NCBI GenBank assembly: GCA_963781035.1 | Contig: CAWAEN010000007.1 | Span: forward strand, 310,001-374,000 | From: SZUA-35 sp963781035 | Lineage (GTDB): Bacteria; Actinomycetota; Acidimicrobiia; Acidimicrobiales; SZUA-35 | Length of the DNA: 64,000 bases | Direction of reading: 5' to 3' | Shown here: piece after piece, positions 1 through 9,761 of the stretch | How positions within the stretch are numbered: position 1 is the first letter of the stretch | Layout of the letters: each line of letters begins with the position of its first letter | The notes under the pieces: generated by a model | The model's database searches: none | Told to the model about the DNA's origin: nothing | Seen by the model: only the letters and a program-made list of their open reading frames with translations | Made by a program: the position numbers and the translations under genes

Positions 1-589
1 ATCCATGGGCACGAGCAGGAACGAGATGCCGGCGTGTTTGGTGACATCGGGGTCGGTCCGGCAGAGCGTGAAGATCATGTTGGCGTGCCGGCCGGCGGAG
101 GTCCAGATCTTCTGGCCGTTGATGACCCACTCGTCGCCGTCGAGCTCGGCCTTGCAGCCGAGCCCGGCGAGATCGCTACCGGCATCGGGCTCGGAGTAGC
201 CCTGGCACCAGAGGTCGGATGCCGTCGAGGATCCGCGGGATGAAGTACGCCTTCTGCTCGTCGCTCCCCCACTGCAGGATCGTGTTGCCGACCATGGTGA
301 TCGAGAAGGCATCGTTGGGTCCCGATGTCGGCACACCCCGCTTGGCGAACTCCTCGGCGAGGGCCACGTACTCGGTGTGACTCAGGCCGGCGCCGCCGTA
401 CTCGGTCGGCCAGGTCGGGGCCAGCAGCTTGTTCGCCGAGAGGATCTCGCGCCAGCGGGTGTGCCACGAGTGCCGTTCCTCGGGAGCGAGGGCGCCGTAG
501 CCCTTCCAATCGTCCGGCAGGTTCTGATCGAGAAACGAACGAACGGTGTGGCGGTAGGCCTCGGTCTCGGCGGGATACGAAAGCTCCAT
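1..589 (-). CDS. Acyl-CoA dehydrogenase family protein, cut by window edge, one frameshift
   Basis: Flavoenzyme family that desaturates acyl-CoA thioesters. The frame opens at an ATG at 589 with GGAGGA just upstream on the minus strand. It reads an N-terminal helical domain with YGGAGLSHTEYV near residues 64-75 and then the family signature WCQGYSEP. That signature lies one frame off. Removing one base of the GG at 213-214 restores ILDGIRLWCQGYSEP with normal family spacing, so a single-base insertion explains the break. About 195 residues are visible; the catalytic Glu and C-terminal domain lie outside the window, so the substrate cannot be judged. It is the third gene of a minus-strand run after the racemase-family and LLM genes, suggesting a shared catabolic operon. 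Confidence 0.82.
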
Positions 590-633
590 GATGTCCTCCT
601 CGGGTGGCTCCGCCACGCTACGTCGGCAGACCG

Positions 634-1718
634 TCAGAGTTCCAAACGAGAACCTCCGGGATTGGCCGGCAGATCGGCGAATGTGCCCGAATCCCGACCG
701 GCTCGGTATGCAGCGACGACCGGCGAGAGATCGTTCGGGGCCGCCCCGTGCATGATCACCCCGTCGCATCCAAGATCGAATTGCCTCCGCACGGCCTCGG
801 CGCACTCCACCGGCGATCCGGACGCTGACGGGTCCAACCACTCCTCGGGAAGCAGGGTGGCGACATGTTCGAGTTCCGTGGTCGTTGCCGCACCGTCCAG
901 CGCTCCGCGGAAGCCGGCCACGAATGAGTCCTTCCGGAACCGGGCGAGAACCTCCGGATCCCAACCATTGGTATGGACCATCAGATCGCCGTACGCCTGG
1001 AGGTAGGTGGCAAGGCGCCCGACCGTCTTCTGGAGCCGAACCGGTTCGGGGATGTGGTCGCCGATGGTGGCGAGACACGCCCACACCCGAATCGCACCTG
1101 GATCCCGGCCGGCCTGCTCTGCCCCCTTCCGCACCGCATCGACACATCGTCTGGTGGTCTCGTCGGTGAAGATAGGTGTGGAGAACGACGGCGTCGAAAG
1201 CCCGCCCACCGAGGGCAAGCGACTTCGGACCGAACGCCGTGAAGGTGAGGGGGATGTGTTCGTCGAAGTCACGGCCGATGCTCAGCATCGGATAGGTCCC
1301 GGCCGGACCGGCGTGACCCACGATCGTCTCGCCGCGCCACAGCCGCCGCATGATTCCGACGAAGTCCTCGATCTGTGCCGTCGTGATGGGCTCGAGGCCG
1401 TACGCACGCTGGAGCGGAGCGATACCACGACCGAGTCCGAGCGAGAACCGTCCGTTCGTCAGGCGATGCATGGTCATGGCATGCGACGCCGTGACGAGCG
1501 GGTGCTTGGTGTTGTGGTTGGTCGCAGCGGTCGCGATACCGATCCGGGTCGACACGGCACCGACGGCCCCGCTCAAGCGTCAGCGCCTCCTTGATGTTGA
1601 AGCGCTCCGAGATGAAGGCTGCGCCGAGCCCCATCGCCTCCGCATCTCGAACCTCCGCGATCAGATCTCGTGGCGATTCGGGTGCACCGGCCAGGGTGTA
1701 GAAACCGAGTTCGTTCAT
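634..1718 (-). CDS. F420-dependent LLM-class oxidoreductase, two frameshifts
   Basis: Luciferase-like TIM-barrel enzyme expected to use coenzyme F420. Three consecutive pieces in different frames form one family member: MNELGFYTLAGAPESPRDL from 1718, then LTNGRFSLGLGRGIAPLQRA in the middle, then FTDETTRRCVDAVRKGAEQA to the stop at 634. The N-terminus resembles the TIGR03857-type (MSMEG_3544) subfamily as I know it. The first break is repaired by removing one T of CTTG near 1575 (giving LTLSGAVGAV), the second by one base near 1180. A GTG at 1745 is an alternative start 9 codons upstream. The gene lies 16 to 43 bases after the racemase-family stop, so co-transcription is likely. The physiological substrate is unknown. 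Confidence 0.8.
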
Positions 1719-1761
1719 CGGCTCGTCGGTGGAGGGGTCGGTCACGGTCGAACCGTACTCG

Positions 1762-2817
1762 TCAGGCCCAGATGTCGCCGATGGTGTAGCCGTTCGGGAA
1801 GGGGTCGGTTGGATCGAGGACATAGTTGGCAAAGCCGGTGATCCACGCCTGCCCGGAGACCTCCGGAATGATCGCGGGGTACCGCCCGACGGTCGTGGTC
1901 TCGACGATTCGACCGGTGAAGGTCGTGTCGAGTGGGCCCTGGTGGACGAACTCCTCGCCGACGCTCAGGAGCCCTCGGGCGTGCATGGCCGCCATCTTGG
2001 CCGATGTGCCGGTCCCGCACGGACACCGATCGAGAGCACCGGTCCAGGTCGAGGGTCGATCCCAATCGAACGACCCGGACGACACGGTGACGGCATTCCG
2101 TCGATGAGCGCCGGGGATCGTTGGCGCTCCGGACAACTGTGAGATCGTCGGGCCCGTCAGTTCCGGCATCTCGGGATGGGTGACGGGCAACTGCTCGCGC
2201 GCTGACGCCCTGATCATCTCGCCCGCCCTCACGATCTCGGCACCGTTGGCGCCGTCGAGAGCGATTCCGAGCTCGTCGCCGTCGGCAATGACGTAGAACA
2301 TGCCGCCCCACACGATGTCGACCCGGATCTCGCCGAGTTCGGGGACGACCAGCGGCGCATCGAGGTGAATGGCGAAGGAAGGGACGTTCCGAAAGGTGAC
2401 GGCGGTGACCTTTCCGTCCACACAACCGGCCCGTACATCCACCAGCCCCGCCGGTGTCTCGAGCGTGAGTTCGGTGACCGGCTCCACCATCGTGAGAGCG
2501 CCGGTCTCGAGCAATGCCGTCACCACGCACATCGTGTTGCTGCCCGACATCGGTGCGTACTCGCTCTGTTCCATGATGATGAATCCGGCGTGGGCGGCCG
2601 GGGTCGTCGGCGGCACCACGATGTTGCAGCACAGGCCCGGATAGCCCCGCGGTTCGCGCAGCATGCGCAGCCGAATGTGGTCGGCGTTGGCCTGGAGCCA
2701 CAACATCTTGGCCAACATCGTGTCGCCGGGAATCGGCGGTACCCCGGCCGTGATGACCCGGCCCGGCTCGCCTTCCGCGTGGACATCGACGGCGGTCAAC
2801 ATGCTCGAGAAGCGCAT
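1762..2817 (-). CDS. Proline racemase family protein (Ser/Cys active site type)
   Basis: 351 residues, normal length for proline racemase, hydroxyproline epimerase or trans-3-hydroxyproline dehydratase. These enzymes use two acid/base residues on opposite faces of the proline alpha carbon. The second catalytic Cys is present in CPCGTGTSA (Cys267). The first, usually Cys in an MCGH-like motif, is Ser91 in MSGSNT. Such Ser/Cys members exist in the superfamily and include epimerases of hydroxyprolines, so proline racemase itself is unlikely. It heads a minus-strand run with an LLM enzyme and an acyl-CoA dehydrogenase, so it may act on a cyclic imino acid or related alpha-amino acid. The exact reaction is unresolved. 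Confidence 0.85.
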   Translation of the reverse strand: MRFSSMLTAVDVHAEGEPGRVITAGVPPIPGDTMLAKMLWLQANADHIRLRMLREPRGYPGLCCNIVVPPTTPAAHAGFIIMEQSEYAPMSGSNTMCVVTALLETGALTMVEPVTELTLETPAGLVDVRAGCVDGKVTAVTFRNVPSFAIHLDAPLVVPELGEIRVDIVWGGMFYVIADGDELGIALDGANGAEIVRAGEMIRASAREQLPVTHPEMPELTGPTISQLSGAPTIPGAHRRNAVTVSSGSFDWDRPSTWTGALDRCPCGTGTSAKMAAMHARGLLSVGEEFVHQGPLDTTFTGRIVETTTVGRYPAIIPEVSGQAWITGFANYVLDPTDPFPNGYTIGDIWA

Positions 2818-2908
2818 GGCAGGACCCTAGGTCAACGCGACGTCGAGCGAATCGGAATCTTTCGGTCCGTGCCGATGAAACGAGACTGGTTCTCAGTAGC
2901 ATTCCGGC

Positions 2909-3715
2909 GTGTCCTCGATCGTCCTGGCGTTGATCATGCTCTCGCTGTCACTGCTCGGCGGGGCGGTGCCGCTTCTCGTCGGTCGGACGACCGACGGTTC
3001 GGCAATGCGACGCCTCACATCGGTGTCCGGCGGCGTGCTCCTCGCCAGTGCGCTTCTGATCATCGTCCCCGAGGGCTTCCACATCGCCGAGGCGACATCG
3101 GACCGGCCGTCCGAGGTGTTGCTCGGAGGTGCGTTTCTCCTCGGCTTCCTCGTGATGGTGGTCCTCGAAGGTTGGGGCCTCGGCCACAGCATTCACGAAG
3201 AACACCACGATCATGCATCCACGCACGGCCACGGCCACGTGCATCACCCGGCAGCGAGCGCCACATTGCCGATCGGACTGTCGGTCCACGCCATCGCAGA
3301 CGGTCTTGCCATCGGTGCTGCCGCAGCAGGAGCCGAGGCGGGAGCGGCAACGCTCATCGCCATCGCCGTGTTGTTGCACAAAGTGCCGGCCGCGTTCAGC
3401 CTCGGTGTCTTCAGCCTCCACGAGCGAGCGACCAGATCACGAGCCCTCCTCGACGTCGTGCTGTTCTCGGTCCTGACCCCCGTCGTGCTCCTGGTCGCCG
3501 GGCAGTCCCTCGACGCCGAGTCACGATGGATCGTGTTGATCCTGATGTTCAGCGCAGGGACGTTCCTCTACGTCGCGACGATCGATGCACTCCCGTCGAT
3601 CCACTCGTCCGAGTCCGGGCGGCGAACGGCCCTCGATGTGATCTGGGGCGCAACAGCCTTCGCCGGCGCGTTCGCTCTGCTCGATGTGCTCGGCGTCATC
3701 GGCGAGTTCCACTGA
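2909..3715 (+). CDS. ZIP family divalent metal transporter
   Basis: 268-residue integral membrane protein with about eight hydrophobic segments, starting at a GTG. Features of ZIP (SLC39) carriers are plain: a His-rich cytoplasmic loop (HEEHHDHASTHGHGHVHH, about residues 96-113), the metal-site helix HAIADGLAIGAA and the following helix LLHKVPAAFSLG. The HKVP form resembles the ZIP9-like bacterial and eukaryotic branch. Likely imports Zn2+, Fe2+ or Mn2+. It is divergent from the racemase-family gene with about 90 bases between starts. A four-copy 15-bp tandem repeat follows directly downstream. Confidence 0.9.
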   Translation: MSSIVLALIMLSLSLLGGAVPLLVGRTTDGSAMRRLTSVSGGVLLASALLIIVPEGFHIAEATSDRPSEVLLGGAFLLGFLVMVVLEGWGLGHSIHEEHHDHASTHGHGHVHHPAASATLPIGLSVHAIADGLAIGAAAAGAEAGAATLIAIAVLLHKVPAAFSLGVFSLHERATRSRALLDVVLFSVLTPVVLLVAGQSLDAESRWIVLILMFSAGTFLYVATIDALPSIHSSESGRRTALDVIWGATAFAGAFALLDVLGVIGEFH

Positions 3716-3742
3716 GGCTCGCCCGGTTCCGCTGAGGCCGCG

Positions 3743-3802
3743 CGGTGGTTGTCGGCCCGGTGGTTGTCGGCCCGGTGGTTGTCGGCCCAGTGGTTGTCGG
3801 CT
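3743..3802. repeat. 15-bp tandem repeat, four copies
   Basis: Four head-to-tail copies of a 15-mer (CGGTGGTTGTCGGCC) fill the gap between the converging ZIP and oxidoreductase genes. The first three are identical; the fourth differs at two positions. Just before it, a 20-bp imperfect duplication (3706-3725 and 3726-3745) overlaps the ZIP stop codon. The repeat ends two bases from the oxidoreductase stop at 3804. No start codon or binding site makes it a gene. It looks like a slippage-made minisatellite. Confidence 0.9.
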
Positions 3803-3803
3803 C

Positions 3804-6800
3804 CTACGCCTGGTCCGTCATGATCTGCTCGGCGAGCTCGGCGAAGCGCTCCCGATAGATCGCGGCCCGCTCCAGTTTGAGGTCCTCGAAACCACGAACC
3901 AGATCGGGGAGATTCGCCAGCTCGATCAGCGACTCCACCGACTCCGCATCGGCCTTTTCGAACACCAGACGCATGGTGGCCTCGAACTCGTCGACCAAGG
4001 CCCGTTCGAGTCGCCGCATCTCGGTGCGGCCGAAGGGGTCCAACGCAGTGCCTCGTAGCCGCTTCCCCTTGGCCAGGACTGCGAACATCGGCCGGGCCGA
4101 GGGCCGGAACCGGATCTTGCGCCCGACGCCGAGTGAGGCCAGCGCCGGCGGATGGAGATGCCATCGCATCGTGTCCTCGTCGCCGCCGTCGACCGCTCGT
4201 ACTGCGGCCAGACCATCCTCAGCCAGCATCAGCCTCGCCACCTCGTACTCGTCCTTGTAGGCCATGAGCTTGTGGAACGATCGAGCGACGGCAACGGTCA
4301 GTGCGGACGACCCGACGCGACCGGCGGCAGCGACGAGATCGAGGTACCGCCCGGCCAAGGCCTCGTTCTGGTAGGCGATCAGATCGGCGCTCAACATGGT
4401 GATCAATTCGGAGTCGGCGGACTCGAGCCCCAGAGCGTCGACGCGTTCGACCACCTCTGATGGCGCAGGCGGGACGATCATCGCGGGCGCAGATCGTCGA
4501 TCGGAGACGAGAGCAGAGACCTCGGCCGGAGACACGACCCACCGTCGGCCCCACTCGAGTGCCTCGAGGTTGGAGTCGACGGCGACACCGTTGAGTCCGA
4601 CTGCTTGCCGAACTGCGTCGAGGGCGACAGGAATCACGCCGAGTTGGAGCGCGGCACCGAGGAGGAAGACGTTTGCTCCACCGGCTGAGCCGGTGAGCAC
4701 CCGCGCCGCCTCGACGGCATCGACCGTCAACACATCGGCGGTCGTCGCATCCTGGAGACGGGAGGTGAGGTCGCTCGGTCTCGGGCCACGGATCGACGGA
4801 TCGGCAACCTGTCGGCCGGTGGGTGTCGACGCCGTGGATGCCAGGATCGTCGCTGCCTCGCCGATCCCGTCGAGCACACTGTCGCCCGAAGCCACCAGCT
4901 GGTCGAAGGCGAGCACGACATCGACCTGGTGCTCACCGGCAACGTTCGAGCGCACAGCCGATCCCCGGTACAGGGTGACGTCGCTGACGACCGGTCCGGC
5001 CTTCTGCGACAGGCCGGTCTGATCGAGGCCCACGGCCTCGAATCCGTCGAGCATTCCCGCGGTGCCGAGAATCTGAGCGACCGTCACGACCCCTGTTCCG
5101 CCGATTCCGGCGAGGCGGACGACCGTGGCCGGCCGATCGGACACAATGGGTTCGGCAACGGGGAAGGAGTCCAGGTTCGCCCGAGGTGGCGGACTGCCAC
5201 CCCGTCGCCCGTCTGAGACCTCGATCGTCATGAACGCAGGGCAGTCTCCGTCCAGACACGAGAAGTCGAGATTGCAGCTGTCCTGATCGATGGCCGTCTT
5301 CCGCCCCAGCGGCGTGTCCATCGGCTGCACCGACAGGCAGTTGCTGACATCGCCACAGTCGCCACAGCCTTCGCATATCCGATGGTTGATGACGACTCGA
5401 GTGGTCGGCGTCGGCAGGAGACCACGCTTGCGAGCTCGACGGTTCTCCGCCGCGCACTCCTGGTCGTGGATCAACACCGTCACACCGGTGATCGCGGCCA
5501 GCTCCTCCTGCACGGCCACGATCGACCGTCGATCCTCCACCCGCACTCCCTTCGGGAGGTCGATCTTGCGGTACCGGCTGGGGTCGTCTGCGGTGATGAC
5601 CACTTTCTCGACGCCGTGATGCAACAGGATCGCAGCGAGAGCCGCCGGGTCGACGTGATGGGACGCCTCCTGCCCGCCGGTCATCGCCACCGTGTGGTTG
5701 TAGAGGATCTTGAACGTGACGTTCGCTCCGGCCCCGATGGCGGCCTGGACCGCGAGCTGGCCGGAGTGGAAGTACGTGCCGTCTCCGAAGTTCTGGAACA
5801 CGTGCTCGGTGTCGACGAACGGCGCCATACCCAACCACTGAGCGCCTTCGTTGCCCATTGCCGTGATGCCGATGCTGTCACCGACCCGCTTTTCGTCCAT
5901 GAGCAGCGTCATCCCGTGGCATCCGGTACCCATTCCGACCACCGACCCGTCCGGAACCTTGGTCCCCCAGTTGTGAGGGCATCCAGAGCAGAAGTAGGGC
6001 GCCCGCTGGACGGTGAGAGGAATGCGTTCACGAGGTGACGGAGCTTCCGGTGCGAGCCGATCGGACAGTCGGGGTGCGAGGCGATCTCGAAGTGAAGCGA
6101 CGATGTGGTCGGCGTCGAGCCGCCCGTACGAGGGCAGCGGCGATGCGGTCCGGTGGGTCTTCCCGACGACTCGGGGACGCGATGAAGCGTCGTAGAGCGC
6201 ATCGCGGACGAGCCGCTCGAGCGTCGGGTTCTTCTCCTCGACGACGAAGATCTCCTCGAGTCCGGTGGCGAAGCGCCTCACCAGGTCCTCGTCGAACGGC
6301 ACCGGCATTCGCAGGTTGAGCAGTCGGACCCCGGCCTCCGCGATCGATTCGAGGGTCGGGAATCCCAGCCGGCGGAACGCCTCGACCACCTCGCCGAAGG
6401 TGAAGCCGGTGGCGATGACACCCAACCAGGCATCTGCGGGGTGTGTCGGCAGCTGGTTGAGCTCGTTGATCTGGCCGTATCGAAGCGCCAGCCCGGTGCG
6501 GATCTCGTGGAACTCGCGCTCGACCTCGACCATACGCGGACCGAGGAACTGAGCCGATGGCCGTGGCCGCCACCGCACGCCGTCGATGTCGATGGTTGGG
6601 AGTTCCGGCTCCCGGTCGAGCACCGGGAGGTGAATCGTGCCGTTGCCGTCTGCGACCGCAGTGACGATCTTGAGCGCAGACCACAGGCCGGTGGAGCGCG
6701 ACATCGCGATCCCGTGGAGGCCGAGTTCGAGGCATTCGGCGGGGCTCGCCGGATACAGGATCGGCATGTGCAGATCGACCAGCGCTGCGTCAGAGGAGGA

Positions 6801-7274
6801 TGGCATCGTCGACGACTTCGCCGACGGATCGTCGCCGACGAGAGCCAGGGCTCCTCCCCCGCTACTCGATCCAGCGAACACACCGTGGCGAAGCGCATCG
6901 GTGGCTCGGTCCAACCCAGGGGCCTTGCCGTACCAGACTCCGACGACTCCGTCGTAGCGAGCGTCTGGTCGTTCGGACGCGAGTTGCGAGCCCATCACGG
7001 CGCTTGCTCCGAGCTCCTCGTTCACTGCAGGAAGGTGTTCGATCGGCAGATCGGTGCCGACGACTCGCAACGCTCTGGCCATCTCGAGATCGAAGCCGCC
7101 GAGTGGCGAGCCCGGGTAGCCGGAGATGAATGCTGCGGTGTTCCGGCCCGCCAGTCGGTCTCGTTTGAGCTGTTCGATCGGGATACGGACAAGCGCCTGC
7201 ACACCGGTGCAGTGGATGACCCCGTCCTTCGCCTCGTAGCGATCGGACAGTCGATAGTCGCGTGAGACATCCAT
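3804..7274 (-). CDS. Indolepyruvate:ferredoxin oxidoreductase family, fused subunits
   Basis: About 1156 residues from the ATG at 7274; a longer frame starts at 7304 but MDVSRDYRLSDRY looks like the natural start. This is a large single-chain 2-oxoacid:ferredoxin oxidoreductase. Order: a pyruvate-ferredoxin-type TPP domain with GYPGSPLGG near residue 52 and GDDPSAKSSTMPSSSD near 145; a second TPP domain with the GDG...N cofactor motif (GDGTYFHSGQL...YNHTVAMTGGQ, near 500); Cys-rich segments CEGCGDCGDVSNC and CNLDFSCLDGDC for Fe-S clusters; a gamma-type domain with GIGGTGVVTVAQ; and a C-terminal extension typical of these long forms. Likely oxidises aryl or branched 2-oxoacids to acyl-CoA with ferredoxin as acceptor. 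The frame is uninterrupted. Confidence 0.88.
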   Translation of the reverse strand: MDVSRDYRLSDRYEAKDGVIHCTGVQALVRIPIEQLKRDRLAGRNTAAFISGYPGSPLGGFDLEMARALRVVGTDLPIEHLPAVNEELGASAVMGSQLASERPDARYDGVVGVWYGKAPGLDRATDALRHGVFAGSSSGGGALALVGDDPSAKSSTMPSSSDAALVDLHMPILYPASPAECLELGLHGIAMSRSTGLWSALKIVTAVADGNGTIHLPVLDREPELPTIDIDGVRWRPRPSAQFLGPRMVEVEREFHEIRTGLALRYGQINELNQLPTHPADAWLGVIATGFTFGEVVEAFRRLGFPTLESIAEAGVRLLNLRMPVPFDEDLVRRFATGLEEIFVVEEKNPTLERLVRDALYDASSRPRVVGKTHRTASPLPSYGRLDADHIVASLRDRLAPRLSDRLAPEAPSPRERIPLTVQRAPYFCSGCPHNWGTKVPDGSVVGMGTGCHGMTLLMDEKRVGDSIGITAMGNEGAQWLGMAPFVDTEHVFQNFGDGTYFHSGQLAVQAAIGAGANVTFKILYNHTVAMTGGQEASHHVDPAALAAILLHHGVEKVVITADDPSRYRKIDLPKGVRVEDRRSIVAVQEELAAITGVTVLIHDQECAAENRRARKRGLLPTPTTRVVINHRICEGCGDCGDVSNCLSVQPMDTPLGRKTAIDQDSCNLDFSCLDGDCPAFMTIEVSDGRRGGSPPPRANLDSFPVAEPIVSDRPATVVRLAGIGGTGVVTVAQILGTAGMLDGFEAVGLDQTGLSQKAGPVVSDVTLYRGSAVRSNVAGEHQVDVVLAFDQLVASGDSVLDGIGEAATILASTASTPTGRQVADPSIRGPRPSDLTSRLQDATTADVLTVDAVEAARVLTGSAGGANVFLLGAALQLGVIPVALDAVRQAVGLNGVAVDSNLEALEWGRRWVVSPAEVSALVSDRRSAPAMIVPPAPSEVVERVDALGLESADSELITMLSADLIAYQNEALAGRYLDLVAAAGRVGSSALTVAVARSFHKLMAYKDEYEVARLMLAEDGLAAVRAVDGGDEDTMRWHLHPPALASLGVGRKIRFRPSARPMFAVLAKGKRLRGTALDPFGRTEMRRLERALVDEFEATMRLVFEKADAESVESLIELANLPDLVRGFEDLKLERAAIYRERFAELAEQIMTDQA

Positions 7275-7322
7275 CTCTGGACAGTAGCTACCCGATCCGG
7301 CCAACGTGTTGCTCGAGGAGCG

Positions 7323-9107
7323 TCAGCGGAATGTGACGCCCTCGAACCTGCCGTTGGTCCTCCAGTCGCCGATGTAGTCGAAATAGGCCACTGGACCTTC
7401 CGGGAAACCCATCGAGTTTCGAAGGCCGCGCTGATCGCGGGCCCGGCCCTCGTTGTTGTAGTAGCCGGGGGTGCAGGTCGGATCACCGCCGAAGCTGCGT
7501 CCTCCCGCCTCCAGCCTGGCCACCCAGGCCGTCTCCGCCTCATGTGTCGCCTCGACCACCGACACGTTGGCCGCCTCGGCAGCGGCGACGACCGACGCGA
7601 TGGTTTCACCTGCCTCGATGAGGTTGTGCGGGATGTTCGAGATGAGATTCGCGGCCTGCGTCGGTCCAACGATGAATGCGTTGGGGAATCCATGGACGTG
7701 CATGCCGTGCAGTGTCGACATGCCATCGGACCAGTGTTCGGAGAGCCGCTCGCCGTCGCGGCCCTCCATGTCGAAACCGGCACGGCGGTGGAAGTCGGTT
7801 CCGACCTCGAACCCTGACGCATAGATGATGCAGTCGAGGTCGTAGTGCTCACCGTTCACCACGACCCCGGTGGCGTCGACCTCGCTCACGCCTTTGCCGC
7901 CGGTGTCGATCAGCGTCGTGCTGTCCTGGTTGAACGCATCGAGGTACTCGTCGTGGAAACACGGCCGTTTGCAGAGCTGACGGAACCAGGGCTTGAGCGC
8001 CTCGGCCGCATCGGGATCGGCAACGACCTGGTCGACCCGAGCCCGGATCTCCGCCATCTTCTCGTCATCGCTCTCGTGGTAGGCACGGAGCAGCGCCTCC
8101 GGGCTGAAGTCCTGGTCGGGGTCAGCGAGGGCCTTGTCGCGGATGCGTTGCGAGATGTCGGTCCAGCCGTCCATCACGAGGTCCTCGTCGGCAAGACCGC
8201 CGGTCTGCAGGATCGTGAAGTTCTCGAGCCACTTCTTCTGCCAGCCTGGCTCGAGGGTGGCAAACCACTCCGGGTCGATCGGATGGTTGTTGCGAACGTC
8301 GATCGACGACGGGGTTCGCTGGAACACGAACAGCTCCCGTGCCGAGCGGGCGAGGTGGGGCACACACTGCACTGCCGTCGCACCGGTGCCGATGATGCCG
8401 ACCCGCTTGTCAGCGAGCCCGGTCATGGGAGAACCAGCGGGGTCGCCGCCGGTGTAGTCGTAGTCCCACCTGCTCGTGTGGAAGCTGTGACCGGAGAACG
8501 ACTCGATTCCAGGAATGCCCGGCAGCTTGGGTCGATGCAGCGGGCCGGTTCCGATCCCGATGTACTTCGCACGGATTCGGTCGCCACGGTTGGTGCCGAT
8601 GATCCAGCGACACGACGCGTCGTCCCAACACAGTGAGGTCACTTCGGTGGAGAACACCGCGTTGTCGTACAGCCCGAAGTGACGGCCGATCCGACGACAG
8701 TGTTCGAGGATCTCCGGCGCGTGGGTGTACTTCTCGGTCGGCATGTGCCCGGTTTCCTCGAGCAGCGGGAGGTAGATGAACGCGGCCGTGTCGCATTGGG
8801 CGCCCGGATAACGGTTCCAGTACCAGGTACCGCCGAAGTCGCCGCCTTTCTCGATGATGCGCACGTCGTCGATGCCGGCTTCGGTCAACTTCGCGCCGGC
8901 GAGCAGGCCGGCGAAGCCGCCGCCGACGAAGGCGAACGTGACCTCGTCAGTCAGCGGCTCGCGTGGTGTGAATCGGGTGTAGGGGTCGTCGGCGTAGTGG
9001 GAGAAGACGCCATCGATCTCGATGTACTGATCGTTGCCGTCCGGACGCAGACGTTTGTCCCGCTCCCGCCGGTACCGATCGTGCACGGCGTCTCGGTCGA
9101 CGGTCAC
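7323..9107 (-). CDS. Baeyer-Villiger-type flavin monooxygenase (first of three)
   Basis: 594 residues, FAD and NADPH-dependent class B monooxygenase. FAD site VGGGFAG at 61-67, then GGTWYWNRYPGA near 92-103. The type I Baeyer-Villiger fingerprint is complete (FSGHSFHTSRWD, 204-215, with its His and Trp). The NADPH Rossmann motif IGTGATA lies at 239-245. It should convert a ketone to an ester or lactone. It has an N-terminal extension of about 50 residues before the FAD domain, as in longer steroid or cycloketone-type members. It is transcribed in the same direction as the ferredoxin oxidoreductase gene and lies about 50 bases upstream of it. The substrate cannot be told. Confidence 0.9.
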   Translation of the reverse strand: MTVDRDAVHDRYRRERDKRLRPDGNDQYIEIDGVFSHYADDPYTRFTPREPLTDEVTFAFVGGGFAGLLAGAKLTEAGIDDVRIIEKGGDFGGTWYWNRYPGAQCDTAAFIYLPLLEETGHMPTEKYTHAPEILEHCRRIGRHFGLYDNAVFSTEVTSLCWDDASCRWIIGTNRGDRIRAKYIGIGTGPLHRPKLPGIPGIESFSGHSFHTSRWDYDYTGGDPAGSPMTGLADKRVGIIGTGATAVQCVPHLARSARELFVFQRTPSSIDVRNNHPIDPEWFATLEPGWQKKWLENFTILQTGGLADEDLVMDGWTDISQRIRDKALADPDQDFSPEALLRAYHESDDEKMAEIRARVDQVVADPDAAEALKPWFRQLCKRPCFHDEYLDAFNQDSTTLIDTGGKGVSEVDATGVVVNGEHYDLDCIIYASGFEVGTDFHRRAGFDMEGRDGERLSEHWSDGMSTLHGMHVHGFPNAFIVGPTQAANLISNIPHNLIEAGETIASVVAAAEAANVSVVEATHEAETAWVARLEAGGRSFGGDPTCTPGYYNNEGRARDQRGLRNSMGFPEGPVAYFDYIGDWRTNGRFEGVTFR

Positions 9108-9132
9108 GTTCGACTCCAGTCCACCGGGCCAC

Positions 9133-9699
9133 TCACCTCGCCATGGCGAAGAACTCGTCGTTCGGGCGCATCGAGGTCAGGTTGGCGAGCCGATTGGACA
9201 TGGCGAAGAAGGCGGTGATCGCCCCGATGTCCCAGATCTCGTCGTCGTCCAGTCCGTCGTCTCGAAGCTGCTGGATGTCGTCGTCGGTGACCGATCCCGA
9301 GTCATCGACCATCCGGATGGCGAAGTCGATGATCACCCGTTCGCGGTCGGTCAGGTCGGCCTTCCACGGGTTGGTCGCCAACTGGTCGGCGATCAGCGGA
9401 TTCTTGGCCCTGATCCGGAGGATCGCACCGTGGGCGACCACGCAGTAGAGACAGTCGTTCACGGCACTGGTGGCCACGACGATCATCTCCCGCTCGGCCT
9501 TCGAGAGCCCCTCGCTCTTGTCCATCAGGGCGTCGTGAGCGGCAAAGAAGGCTCGGAATTCTGCCGGTCGATGGGCGAGGGCGAGGAACACGTTCGGGAT
9601 GAATCCCGACTTCTCCTGCACGGTCTCGATCATCTCTCGGATGTCGTCCGGCATTTGGTCGAGGGATGGAACGGGGAAGCGGGAGATCGGTGCGCTCAT
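9133..9699 (-). CDS. AhpD-like carboxymuconolactone decarboxylase family / peroxidase-related protein
   Basis: 188 residues, all-helical AhpD fold. The redox motif NDCLYCVVAHG (residues 81-91) has the CxxC and downstream His of AhpD-like proteins, suggesting a thiol peroxidase or disulfide role rather than decarboxylation. Start taken at the ATG at 9699 (MSAPISRFPV), where similarity begins, although the frame is open far upstream. It ends 25 bases before the first monooxygenase gene, on the same strand, and probably shares its transcript with the TauD gene upstream. Confidence 0.85.
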   Translation of the reverse strand: MSAPISRFPVPSLDQMPDDIREMIETVQEKSGFIPNVFLALAHRPAEFRAFFAAHDALMDKSEGLSKAEREMIVVATSAVNDCLYCVVAHGAILRIRAKNPLIADQLATNPWKADLTDRERVIIDFAIRMVDDSGSVTDDDIQQLRDDGLDDDEIWDIGAITAFFAMSNRLANLTSMRPNDEFFAMAR

Positions 9700-9761
9700 G
9701 GTTGGCACGATGCCAGTCGAGCGGTCGCCGCACAAACTCAGCGCGGCGATCGCCCTCGACA

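Noticed and set aside
3743..3802. Direct repeats as a CRISPR array
   Set aside because: Units are 15 bp and contiguous with no spacers, and no cas genes are present.
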